From the NCBI GenBank assembly GCA_025766275.1, contig JAFKAC010000008.1, positions 1,054,001 through 1,118,000 of the forward strand: a stretch of 64,000 bases of DNA. The letters run 5' to 3'. This document shows positions 12,993 to 24,913 of the stretch, piece by piece. Origin of the DNA: Lactarius indigo. Lineage: Eukaryota > Basidiomycota > Agaricomycetes > Russulales > Russulaceae. Both the position numbers and the translations under genes were made by a program. Every line of letters starts with the position of its first letter. The first letter of the stretch is position 1. The notes below the pieces were generated by a model. That model saw only the letters and a program-made list of their open reading frames with translations. It did not search any database and had not been told where the DNA came from.

Positions 12993-14237
12993 ATTGCGCG
13001 TGACTATAGAGGTACTGGTAGGGAAGAGGATAAGAGAGTATGCACATATGGATTTGGAATACTGCCCCTGGGCTATGCGGCTTCTCGAACTTTTCTTTTT
13101 GGAGACAACCACCTTGGCGCTTCCAACCAAGCCGACCTAAGCCTACCTCACCCCATTCCTATGTTTTGTTTTGTTTTTCACGCAGGGCATTGTACATCAT
13201 ATTGTCTGCTTTATTATGAAGTAACTCGTAGATGGTCACTGGGCCGTAACTGGCGAGCGGGAGCCAATAGACGACACCAACTGATTCAGAAAACACATCA
13301 CGATACCGAGTTATTCTAAGTGATAGAGGAAACTGACCTCAGAGATAATCGTAGCATACGAAAATGGATGGAATCCGAAAAATATTTCTGTGACCCGAGG
13401 CGGAGGTCTCGTTAACGATGATGAGCTGCCTCGTTCGAGGATCCCTACATTTGTTCATAAACGCGGAAAGAGACATGCAGAACGACGTCAAGGCCGCACA
13501 TGAGCGTGGCATGCTATGGGATCATGATACAAGTGGTAAGTCACTCTGCAGACCCGTGATGAGAGCGGTCGTGCAGGTTTTTACACCACGCCGCATAGCC
13601 TCACAGTGGTCCCTGCAATCGTCGCGAATGCACGGTGCTCGAGTCGTTGCGTGCGAGTGAAGCATATTTGGGGGTGCAAACAAGAGTGTGCTCGGGGCCC
13701 TGAAGCACAGGGAGTTCTTCTATTATTGTCGAGAGCTGTACATACACGAAATATAGAGGTGTGAATCCGCAATACAGTGCAGGAAACGGCCAAAGCGCAA
13801 TCCCAGTGTGGGAAAGTGGATGATGAGAACACTACTTTACTGGTCGTGATGTATGGCGACGAGGACTCAGTCACCTCGGCAGATGCAACGAAGGACAGGA
13901 CCAACAAGAGCCTGCATACAAGATGAAGGACTTTGCACTCAATTGTCGTGTCCAGTCTGAAAGTCGGTTGAATGCTCTGAACTGGACCCTTGGATTGGTC
14001 CTTAGCCGAAATTTGATACCACCAGGTGGCTACTCGATTTCAAGCCGGGTGGCGGTCTCTGGTGTGATGTCGACAGCTTGTTATTGGATTCGAATCAACG
14101 TATACTACAATGCGGAGTACAAAGCAAGAACTACAGAGGAAAATAAGAGATATGCCGACGCAATTCAACAGGCGAACGACGCGCCATTTATCGAGAGTCG
14201 AGTATACTCGGGATGACCCATGTGTCGAGAGAGTTTA
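12993..14237. other. Array spacer between copies B and C
   Basis: No gene. It is homologous to the 10.7-12.1 kb spacer, as described there, and carries the same landmarks in the same order. Confidence 0.6.
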
Positions 14238-15155
14238 TCAATTTACCCGTCCGCTCGTAAAGAATCGCGCTGAGCCCATACAGAAGTTCTCCCACCCGTT
14301 CGGTTTCATATGAGGAAGCTCCGGTTCCCCATCCCAGTTGATCCGCACGCTCGTATGCCACCCGCCCACAAACAGTTCGTCCAGCGGTTCATCCGGAAAT
14401 CCTCCCGCGCCCGCGTCTTCCCCTCGTTCCTCGACGTCATCGCTGCGCCACTGTCCCGAGCGAGGTCGGTCGCCGACAAAGTACACGCGGATACCCTGGA
14501 CGTCCGAGAGCGGTGCCGAGCGTTCCTCGAGCGCGGGTGAGAACGCGATGCGTTCGTGAGATGAGCGGATCGTTATTGGCCCGCGGAAACAGCGGGGCAG
14601 CGAGAGGGAGATATCGCCATAGTTGGCGAGAAGATCGATGTCGAAGGAAGGGCGATGTTCACTATCGGTATCAGAGAAGACATCGTGCTGTGCGGGGGGG
14701 TTTTAGGAGAAATTTCGGACGACCCATACGGGGAGACGTACTATTTTGGCGCAAACAGGGCCATTGTCACTGCTTAGCTTTATGGAGGCTCGCTTAAACT
14801 TGTTGTTTCCGGTCACCCATGCGTTGGCAGTAACGGCTCCACTCGTCGTGTAAAGGGAGAGGTTCTTGGCCCAAGAGGCGGAGTCAGATACGGACTTGGG
14901 TGGTGGTGGAATAGAAAGGTCGATGAAGTACTGTCCCTCAATCGCGACGCCCTTCTTGGACACAAGCAAATAGTTGGTGGGTGCGCCGCGTATCTTTGGT
15001 GGTACAAGCCCATACTATGATAGCGCGAATTCTCGTCAGTCCCTGGTCACGGAGAGTATGAGGACAACACGCACGGCATCAGTTATATCAGGAAGGGTAC
15101 TTGAATCGGACATGTCTTGTTCCGCGTCAACGTCCTGTTTGTTGAGATTCACCAT
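14238..15155 (-). CDS. DUF7330-like protein, array copy C
   Basis: Exons (minus) are 15155-15075, 15014-14742 and 14687-14238, giving 267 aa. The phases and splice motifs match copy A. Exon 1 encodes an acidic peptide (DVDAEQDMSDSS). Exon 2 carries VSKKGVAIEGQYFIDLSIPPPP and the NLSLYTTSGAV strand pair. Exon 3 starts HDVFSDTD and contains LLANYGDISLSLPRCFRG, a YFVGDRPRSGQW segment, an acidic insert (about 20 residues, the most variable part between copies) and SVRINWDGEPELP. It is the best-preserved member. There is no transmembrane or secretion signal; probably cytosolic. Function unknown. Confidence 0.76.
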
Positions 15156-15814
15156 ACTGTGCGTGACTACAGTGGTACTGGTGGGTAAAAATATAGAGGA
15201 GAAAAGGAGTGCCACAGAAACTATTATATGTACAACTGGATTTGGAATACTGCTTCCGCGCCATGCAACCGCTTGGCCAAAGTAGTAAAATTGACTCTCT
15301 GAACAATTGGCTTTAAACTGCAACCACTGCATACCTCACCCCATTCTTATGGAACAGCAGAACAAAGATCCTGAGCAGAAATATAGTGCGGGAAACGGCC
15401 GAAAGTGCAACGCAGGCAAGTGATCATGAGAGCCTTGTGAATGGCATGAGAAAGGTAACGAACTAAATACAATGATGCGCTGTGCACTAGGATCCACATA
15501 GAGCAGGGTGCAAGAACTTGAAGATCGGGGGAACTTCTGGGGACACTAGGTCGCAGAACCAAACAGACACAACCAAACACTTTTTTTGGTGCGTTTCAGC
15601 ATAACTTACATACGAAAAGCGCCATAATACAACGGGTAGTGGGCATTTTCATCGTAGCCGTTGTCATGATTCTACCTCAGTGCCCAACGCCCCCAAGAAA
15701 ACATTAACAAGACCCGTGTTCGGAGTGTGAGCACAGAACAAATGGCTACTGGTACTAAAGAAAGACGTGACAGCAGTTGAAAAGGATGGTTGCTGCCTCG
15801 TGAATGTGTGGACT

Positions 15815-17617
15815 TTAGACCTTCTCATGCGACGCCATATCGTCCTCCTTAATGTCCCCGACAAGGGAGAGCTGGTTACCATCGGCAATGAGTCGCTTGC
15901 GGAAGGCGACAGAATGAACGGGTGCCACATTCCGGTAAAGGAGGTCGATCTGTTCGAGTGAAAGGCCCTTCGTCTCCGGAACGCAGAAGTACGCAAATAT
16001 AATGCAGCAGAAACATGTCGAACCCCAGACGTAGAACACCTTGGTTCCGAGGTTGAGGTTTCCTGGACCAGAATCGACCAAGTAGGGAGCTATCGAGTGG
16101 AATGAGAACGTGATAGAACTCTGGCAAGACAAAAGACGTACTGGCATACGCAATACCAAAGTTCCAGAGCCAGTTTGACGCGACGGAAAGTGACATGGCC
16201 TTGGCACGGATCTTGAGAGGGAAGATCTCGCCGGTGACGGCCCAGGTGACAGGTCCCCAGGTCGAGGCGAAGAACGCAATGTAGAAGCAAACCAAGGCAA
16301 CCTCGGCTGACTGAGCGGCTTGGTTGGTCGTCTTTGTTGTTGAACCAAGGATGGCAATGGCGAATTCGCATATGGTCATGCCAACTGCGCCAACGAGCAG
16401 TAGGCTCCGACGACCAAAACGCTCGACACCCCAGATTCCGGGGAGGGTCATCCCGACATTGACAGTGGAAGTGGCAATAGAGATGAGGAAAGGGCTATGA
16501 ATACCGGCGTTGGTGAAGAAGGTAGTGCCGAAGTAAAAGATGAAGTTGACACCGGTGAGCTGTTGCCAGGCTTGGATGAAAATGCCGGTGAGTGTACGAA
16601 AACAGATCCGATTGTCCGAGGGACGGAAGCAATCCATGTAAGAACTCTGGCCGAGTTCATCCTCGTGCTTCAAGTGGAGGCGGATCTCCTCGAGCTCGGA
16701 AGCGACCTCTGGATGATCGGGGGGCAGTGTGGTCAGGCGAGATAACGAGTGAGCGGCATCAGCATCACGATGCTTCTTGATCAACCAACGAGGGGACTGC
16801 GAATATCTGATTTAGAATGTAGTTATTGATCCCGAACGAAAAGTGCGTGCCTCGGGAAGAAGGAACATGCCGAAGGCAAGAACTGCGGCCCAGATGAACT
16901 GGATTGCAACTGGGATGCGATATGAGGAATGATTTGGCCGATCTTTTGTGGCGTTATTGAAAACGTTGGAGAGGAGAAGACCAATGGTAATTCCAAATTG
17001 GTAAAGGCCAACGACAGCTCCGCGAATCCACTTGGGGGAACACTCGGACTGGTACATGGGGACCAAAGTGGAGACCAAACCGACACCGAGACCGGCCCAG
17101 ACACGACCGACGACGAAGAGGGGAATGGCAGTTGCGGCCGTTTGCATGGCAACACCGACGGAGAAGACAAGACATGACGCAATGAGACCCCATTTGCGGC
17201 CGAGATAATCAGCGAACGGGGCGCCAAGTAGGGCACCTAAACAAAAAGGATCAGACAATGCATAAGATGGAATGAGATAATATCACCGACCAAAGAAGGT
17301 GCCTGCGGAAAGGATGGAAACAATGAGTGACCTTTGAGAGGAAGTGATGCCGTAGCCGTTGGGGAAGGTCGACGAGACAGGAACGGGATGACCAAAGGTG
17401 TGAAGCCAGTCAGGCATCTGCTGGAGACCAGAGATGGTACCAGTATCATAGCCGAAGAGGACACCTCCAAATGCAGCAAAGCTAGTCTTTAATGATGTGA
17501 GAAATGTAGTAGGAAAGATCAAAACGAGAGTGCACCAACCATTAAGACGCCAGCAAATTTGCTCTTGGGTGCATTGGCCCCGATGCCCCCACCTGCGGCA
17601 ATTGGACCACCTGGCAT
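15815..17617 (-). CDS. MFS hexose transporter, copy 2
   Basis: Exons (minus) are 17617-17540, 17486-17291, 17236-16851, 16796-16142 and 16089-15815, giving 529 aa. Exons 1-4 have exactly the same lengths as the copy at 4423-6248 (78, 196, 386, 655 nt); the last exon is 15 nt shorter. Motifs seen are LFGYDTGTISG, DYLGRKWG, PESPRWL, AWQQLTGVNF and PETKGLSLEQID. The role is sugar uptake as for copy 1. It is oriented opposite to copy 1, so the two 3' ends face each other across the DUF7330 array. Oddity: the intron after exon 3 begins GC (GAG|GCACGC) where copy 1 has GT. If it is not spliced, the frame is broken within 20 codons. It is otherwise intact. Confidence 0.88.
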
Positions 17618-17705
17618 GATGTGCGATTGAGGATGGTGTGCAGAGGGGGTAAACGACGAAAAAGAAAAGGACGGTTGGGATGAAGAACTCCATGATCATG
17701 ACGGC

Positions 17706-17715
17706 CTATTTATGC
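17706..17715 (-). promoter_or_regulatory. TATA-like box of transporter 2
   Basis: GCATAAATAG on the minus strand, 89 nt before the ATG. It is identical to the element upstream of transporter 1 (4301-4310). Confidence 0.5.
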
Positions 17716-18535
17716 TAGCGGTGTTGAGTTTTTTTGCGACCGCTCTATGCGTTGGTAGGTTTGCGACGGCTGCTGCTGTTCTCTCTCTCCCCCGCTTTGC
17801 GATCTCAGATATACCCGTCCCCCAGACACCCCGCCACAAGGTCTCCCCGCACCTCCCCCAGACCTTTATTACTCCTTCGTCAGCCTCACCTCACCTTTAT
17901 CCTGCCTACTTTGATGTGATTCCCTCACCATTTACACTCAGGCTGTGATTACACACGGTTTTTTTTTCAACTCCAACTACTGGTCTGTCTCCCCATCTTT
18001 CGGCGATCCTTGGGCATTGCTTTGGGCGATCTGGACCAAATCTGGGCAACCGCGAGGAGGTGGCCGATCCTCGGTATTGCTTGACGTGGCACGGGAGATG
18101 ATAGTGTGGAGAAATGCCGGGTGGTGGCCAAATCCCGAGGACATTGACTGGGGACGGTAAGTGCTGTATGAACACCGCTAAGCGCCACGCATGTGCCACG
18201 TCACGGTCACTAATAGCCGGTGGCTGGAAACGGGAACGGCAAATATTCGGTGCGATACATGGTTGGCCCGGAGGCTTGTCCCGATGTAGCACCGAGTCTG
18301 TCACGGTTGCGCCCCTGTTTCTCATCCCGAATCTATTTTTGGTTAACCTGAGGACTCCACCAGGTGGGACTCCAATGGAGTTAAGCGAGATAGAAAGAAA
18401 CCAACTACGATGTACAACGATAAGACATCTCCCCTCATTGTTCACCCCAGAAACACGGAGAAAAAAATTCATGGAACATAGAAGGGAAAGAAACAAGAAG
18501 TTCACCATCCGAATACCCTATGATTCAAAAATATG
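17716..18535. other. Intergenic, no recognisable feature
   Basis: Pyrimidine-rich at first (17.75-17.95 kb, upstream of transporter 2), then mixed sequence. Open frames here are short and show no domain. It ends at the 3' end of the ferric-reductase gene. Confidence 0.55.
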
Positions 18536-20770
18536 TTAAGCCCATAGCAACGGATTGTTTTTAACGCACTCTTCGATGCTCTCGATGCCACCCACGTCCT
18601 TCCAATCCGCCCAGCTCACACGACCGACCGCTCGCGCAGCGTCGTCTATGAGCGTGGTAGGCCCGCACGAGCCAATGATGATACCGCTCGGAGAGCCCGA
18701 GCCGCATGTGCGACCCGTTGTCGAATACGCGTCGCGCACGCTGGCGATCGCGCTCTGCAGCGTGGCGTGGACGTCGGGGCGGCCTGCACGAAGGTGCATG
18801 CCCGGCGGTAGCGCCGAGCGTGGTACGTGCGGCGCAAGAGCGGACGTACGGGTCCAGTGCACGGAGAATCGGAGTGAGAGCGCGGCCCGCGGAGATGTGC
18901 GTGGCCGCATGAGCGGGGAGAGCTCCGGAAGGAGCGAGTAGAGAGAGTCTGGGATCTTCGTCGTTAGCTCGATGGGGCGTAGTAGACCCGCAATTCTGCT
19001 AACCGGGATCCGCGACAGACCACACGACCTCGATAACGCGTACGTTGCTTTTGCCAGAGGCGTGCTTCTGCAGGATGTCGTCCAACACACCTGTGACATA
19101 TGAAATGCCACTACCTCCGGCAACGAGCACGACTCCTGAAAAAGCAGTGTAAATGGTGTATCCGGGACCACCTTCATGACGAGTAAGAATTCGTCACAGA
19201 CGTGAAAAAAAAAAAAAAAAACTGACTATATGGACCCTCGACGATAATCCGAACTTGTCGAGCACCTTCACATACACACTCGGCGTCAGCAGATTTCTCT
19301 GCGGCATCACCAGCCGCGGCCATGCGCAGCAACTTGCGCGTCCACGCGCCTCGAGCTTTGATCACGAGTAGCATGCCACCAGAGTTAGATCCCGTGGCGA
19401 TGGTGAACGGTCGTGCGCGACCGACGAGCCAGGTTGCCAACCAACTGAACCACGTATCACCGATGACGCGGATGCGCACGTGCTGACCCGCCCGCCACCC
19501 GGCACCGAGGGAAGGTACTTCCACGAGCGTCGTGCCACCATTGAGCGCAGTTTCAGCAGTAAGCCACGCCGTGGTGTACCGCGTCCGGGCAATACGCGCA
19601 ACGTGATCGAACGCGTAGAGGACCACTGCAGCTAGTATATAGGGCCAGATGAAAGGTTTGTGCATGTATATCTAAGAGGCAATTGGTAAACGAATTAACC
19701 AGTAAGAAAGAACTTACAGCGAGTAATGATACAACGACGAGGGTGATATGCGTTACGAAGAACAAAGAATACCTTGGCATCTTATCCCCCCTAAAAGAAA
19801 GAGAGAAGGCGATTAACAAGTCCACGGCGCAGAGGGCAACGAGTCCCCAGATGTACTCGGGAGTTTGTATTTTGGTTTGAAGAGTCCCGTTAAAGGACGC
19901 CTTGTAGACTGTCAACCAGGAATGAGCATAGCGATACAATTAGTGAGCGCAGGCGTACGGCGACCGAAGGAATGGACATTGGCTGCGATGATGACAAGAC
20001 GCCCAGCAAAGCGGTGAACATAATTAAACTGTGTTGGCTTTTAGAATAGAGTGGCTCCGAGGAAGCGCACAATTCACCTTCTCGTAACCAATTCCGCTCA
20101 GCCAGCTCAACCAGTTCGACTTGTTGGCGAGGGCCACAACGATGGGTATTTGTGACACGGCAACGTAGGCCGTACGATTTGGATCCTTGAACGGATTGGA
20201 GCGGAAAAAGGAAGCGTAGAGTATGATGAGGCTGTAAGTCAGGAGGACGAGGAGTTTTCCCAAAGAGAAGCCAGGTGCTACCCGGAAGTTGAGCGCGTAG
20301 GCGAGCGAGGGGCGCACGATCGTCGTCCAGCGAAGCACGCGAGTTGGCGCGTAGGACTGTTGGGCACCGCGAGCGCGATTAACGACTGGAGTGACGAGGG
20401 CTGAGAAGGCCTCCGTGACTTTGCTATCTTCACCTAACGCGGTGTGCGCACCGTCGGTGGAGTTGTGCACTGGCGGGGTGATCGCGTTACCCTTCGATAT
20501 CGTGACGGTGCCGGAGCGGCCGAGTGTGTCCGCTCGAAAGAGGGTACGGGTGCTATTTCTCCGTCCCGGTGGAGTTCTCTGAGCGCCGGACCGTAGGAAG
20601 AAGCCATTGGATATCTCAGAGGACTGGAAGAGGCGCACAAGTGCCCGTGGAAGAGTCGAGGCGACGTAGAGGGCGAAGAGGCCGAGCAGCAACACGTCAA
20701 TATGAACGACAAACGCAGGGACGTTAACCTTATGGGTGGGAGTGCTTGCCAAGGACTGTGCGCCAGACAT
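18536..20770 (-). CDS. Ferric-chelate reductase (FRE/NOX-like flavocytochrome)
   Basis: Exons (minus) are 20770-20078, 20028-19959, 19908-19718, 19671-19227, 19135-19004 and 18948-18536, giving 647 aa with consistent phases. Such enzymes move electrons from NADPH through FAD and two hemes across the plasma membrane to reduce ferric iron (or copper) for uptake. Seen in order are a polar N-terminal loop after helix 1, a helix with HRFAGRLVIIAANVHS (heme-ligand histidines), the SLFFVTHITLVVVSLL helix, the FAD segment GQHVRIRVIG..RPFTIA, the EGPYS turn, the nucleotide-binding VAGGSGISYV and the C-terminal IIGSCGPTTLIDDA. The last intron (55 nt) has a CTAAC branch motif and removes an otherwise apparent frameshift. 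The ATG at 20770 was chosen; one 30 codons upstream is possible. No iron-regulatory site was identified. Confidence 0.88.
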
Positions 20771-23700
20771 AATGGGGAGATTGTGCACGCTGCCCACGAA
20801 CGGAAAGCACTGGTAGGGCGACCCCTTATGTACGTTCCCGGTCGGCCGAGGTGATTCCACTCAGGCTGATAAAAAAAAATCAATGAAAATTGAATCGGGT
20901 GAGTCTGGGAGTTTAGAAACAAAACGCCACATAGCGGGTTCTGCATTGCTCGCGCAGCACGTCCCAAGGTACGGGAACGAGATGGTGCCAGTGAGTAGAC
21001 TAGTAAAAACATATGCAACCCCAAGTCAGGAATCATTCGTACTCTGTGTGCCATGTCAACTAGTTTGACTCCGATCTCCCTGCTAACCGGAGCTTGCTGT
21101 ACTTGACAATCGGGTGAGAGACCTGGATCTCAAGAAGGCACACGAAATATAATACAAAGTGCACTATGCACACGCGTCAATCAATTACGTTGGCTATCTA
21201 ATATTATCTGATAAGGGGCATCGGTCATCTTCTCCGAGTCCGAGTCCGCGACAGGGACCTTGAAATGGATATATGATCTTATCTGATATGGGCACCCCAA
21301 AACGATTTGGACCCCTTTACGCTATTTTCATAACAACGCAGATGATGTACGCCGCAGACTGTCAATTATAGTCCCACTCCGACAAGCCTGACCTTCGACG
21401 TTGGGCTTGGCAGGTACTCCTGGGTATTACCCTACTACCTAACGCTCGCTAGGGGAGAAGAAGGCCATAATGCCACGATGTAGCGTGTCGTCGCTGTCGT
21501 GTAGTATGTACAGTACACGTTGGGTATTGCGTGGAGGTATGTGATCCCTTTCCCATGAAGTTGCTCTCTCCCGAGTCGGGAGTCAATCGTTGTAATGATA
21601 AGAAACTTCGTGATGCTATTGTCTCCGAGTCTAGATCTGGCAGATGCGGCATCGTTACATCATGATGCCCTCTAGCAGGGAACGGTAGACTTCAGGCCTC
21701 ACAATAGGGTCACCGAACCTGTTAACGGAAGTGAAGCGTGCGTCACGTAACTTAGACACATGCCTGCGAGATGACCCTTTTTACGTTCTGCGCCAAAGCA
21801 GTACTGGACTTCTTCAAGACGTCTTTACCTCACGAAACCATATGCTCCGTTCAGAGCAGTTCTGTCAGAGTGGCCACGTGGACGACCTTCGAGCGGCTGC
21901 AGTCCATTGCGGAGGCAGCCAGTCCATCGGTGTGAGACACGGAGACTTCGAGGAGCTGAGACAAAGTACATGTAAATTGGGGCAGGCACGGTGAGGACGT
22001 TGCTGTGGTTGGCAGGAAAGACGATGATGGGGGGTAGAACCACATCGATTGTGGCTCAGTAGTTGCCCGACTGACGCATTCACGGCGATGCTGTAACAAG
22101 ATTTTTGGCCTTGTGGTATCCTTCAGAACTGCTTGGTCCGACAAGTCTGTCAGTGGGAGGCTGAACGTTGTCGCTCATTCACGACATCCCCGAGCCCGTA
22201 TCGACTGGTAAGCGCAAAAATGGTGATGACTCTGCAACTCGAAAAAGCGCACCCTTGATGGCATCCTCAAAAGCTGCGATTATATACTTGCGGGGTGCCT
22301 CGTTAGATCGCGGGTTTCGACAGAATAGCAGAGGAGGACGATGTGGAGTGCGCTGGAACCCTCTGTTAATTCTATATGAGGGAGACCATAGCACTGAATA
22401 TTGCCTTCGAGGGGTGCGCAAGGAGTGGTAACTCAAACACGTCTTTGAATCGTGAAAAAACGAAAGAAAAAAAAAATGACGACGACGTTATCCAACAGCC
22501 GTAAAATTACAGTGAGGCCAAGTATCATGGGATGGAGGCCAGCATCGCGGCGCGAAGTGTCAGGAAGGTAAGGTTGAGAAGCTGGAGAAAACGAACGCTA
22601 CAGGAAGGGATAGACGAGCGGTGGGAGAAAGCCCATTGCGCCGCAAAGACCCGGACTTTTCTAGACATAGAAGGTCGAAGTGAGAACATGGAAGTGTGCT
22701 ACACACTGTGAAGGTTTTTCCTGGTGCAATTCTGGGGTGTTCACCTTCATCACAGTTTGCCTCTGGTGATTACGCGTGCGTCTTCTATTTTTGTTCGTAC
22801 AGATATTTTCCCCAGCGTTCGCGGACACATGTTTCAAGTTTGGCCTCTGTCGAAGGCTTCTCGATCTTAAATTTGCCTGTATGCAACGGCTGGAGATCTC
22901 TGCACCGAATGTTCTAGAGATAAGGCCAAGGCCAGGGACAGACATCGTCGTGCGAGAAGTAAACAGCAAAGCCATGGCTAGAGTGTACGCGTCGGGGCTA
23001 AAAAAAAAAGGTTACGAGTTGGCCCATTTACGTGACGCTCAAATTCCGAGAATTGGGGTGGAAACAGATAAGGAGTGTCAGTACCCGCGATACCGATCGA
23101 CATTGCAAATTTTTCATGGGGGAAGGCCGATTGGTGGGGAATACGAGAGGCATACTCAAGACCGAGGGAAAAGTGAAGGAACGAGGGTAGTATCTGATAA
23201 GATGACGAGACCTCAAAACTGTCAGTGGTGGTGCCGTGGGAAAATGGCGCTATAACGACGATCCCCATTCGCGATAGTCGGCGATTGAGCACCAGGATCT
23301 TGGACTGCTACTTGACAGGACTGACAGCTCCGAGTCAGTGCTCAGTTGCGCCGAAAAACGATTATCGTGGCGTTCAAACTAGCTCTTTATGACGTACTGG
23401 TGAGAACTTGGTTCAAAAGTGATAAATCCAGAACCCTTGAGAAGATGAATCAATCTTTGACACGGGTAAAGTCGCACCGTCATGCGTCATGAATCATGCA
23501 ATCAATCATGACTCAAGTTGTCACAGGAACAGTCGTGGACTTGTCGCTCGCCTTGGGTGGTCCATTGTACTGACACAAGAACTACCGAATCATGCAGTCC
23601 GTTACTACCATGGGCCCCTCTCCACCACTCTTGCAGGGAAGTCTGGTGGTCAGAGTTGGTGTCGAAATACCGCCTGGTCCAGTCGAGCAATGGGGCCACT

Positions 23701-24913
23701 TCTGCAGGAACTAGCATCCAGTCGTCCAGATGTAAGAATATTTATTGCTATGAGGGCTGTAAATACTGTATTGTAAATTCGGGTCAGTTGGTTACTGTAA
23801 CGAATGATCAATAGTTGATCACGCTCTGGGGCAACCCCTCAGTACACCAAGCAGTACACATTACTTGGAGATCTAATGGGCTATAAAGCGGAGCGAAACG
23901 GCTGAGGTGAATAGGGCCCGAGATAATGTGTGTCACCCCGCGCCTTGTGATTTGAATGGAGTGCTCAGCCATGGGACCCGCGGGGCCAGCGCCTGCTTTT
24001 CGTCACGCAATGTGACGACTGGGATCCATTCTGAATTTCATTCAACAAGACTCCTTTTATAGTACCCATCCTAGTGTAGTAAAATTTCATGAACGTTCAT
24101 GTATAGCAGTGGCCTCACTACGAGCCCACAGAAGCTAGTGCCAAGGATCGTAGACAAACGGTGTCCTATCGGCGACGTGTCTGTTTTTGTTTAGGGTTAG
24201 CCGCCAAAAAAATCCGGCGTCGGCGGCCCTCAGTCTGGGTTTTTTTTTTGGGTCCATTTTTGTGCACCTGAGAGCAATTAGCCCTATGTAACACTGCACT
24301 TTCAGATGTACTACGCGTCCAGATCTCCTCGCTTCCCGGAAGGGAATGGCTTAGCGTCTTGTCAAGCGTTGAGGTCGGTGGGGCGTGCAAGCCGCCGTAG
24401 CGTCAGGTATGGGTTCATTGGTCTTGAGTCAGTTATGATTAAAGGCCACTTCCTACGTCGTCCACCTTCCTCTTCGTTTCTTAACTGAACCTTGTTTGCT
24501 GGGTTTGGCAAGTTGCGGAGATGAGTGTGTCGTGTTTGGAGGATGGGTGAAATGTGTCGGTCGGAATCAGTGTTGGGTGTTGTTAATGTCGTTTCCTCTG
24601 CGCGCTCCTCCTTCCCCTATCATCTTCCCCCTCTAGCTTTCGTCCTGCGTGGATCTCCCCGTCTCCTGGCGTCAGTCCGTATCTCCCACGTCATACTGTG
24701 ATCCTTGCAACATATGCGCCACTTCCTGCATACTGGGAACCGAAGATGCTCTGAGGCGAAACACATGTCGGTCTGAATGCGAGCTTTGCATCCCAAATTC
24801 TGTAGACTGGGATTCGTCATGCCTCTGTCAAGGTGGCCTAGGATATTTATAATCTCTCTCGTGTTCAAACTGAGGCTGCACCAGGCTCGTCTACAGCCTG
24901 CGGTTTTCTCATC
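20771..24913. other. Long gene-free stretch
   Basis: About 4.1 kb without a supportable gene. Open frames up to about 160 codons exist (for example 22776-23255 +), but they lack domains, splice support or homology that I can recognise. Poly-A/T runs occur near 20.87, 22.46 and 24.24 kb. The sequence resembles decayed intergenic DNA rather than a mobile element, since I found no terminal repeats. Confidence 0.5.

Noticed and set aside
19000..19010. Apparent one-base frameshift in the ferric reductase NAD domain
   Set aside because: A 55-nt intron (18949-19003) with a CTAAC branch motif joins the two frames exactly.
22776..23255. 159-codon frame with a signal-peptide-like start (hydrophobic, then AFA-D)
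   Set aside because: No domain, no splice structure, no coding bias seen and surrounded by gene-free DNA; chance frame is the simpler reading.
24649..24852. Cys-rich 67-codon frame upstream of the esterase pseudogene
   Set aside because: No secretion signal and no cysteine pattern of a known small secreted family; lies in the probable promoter of the pseudogene.
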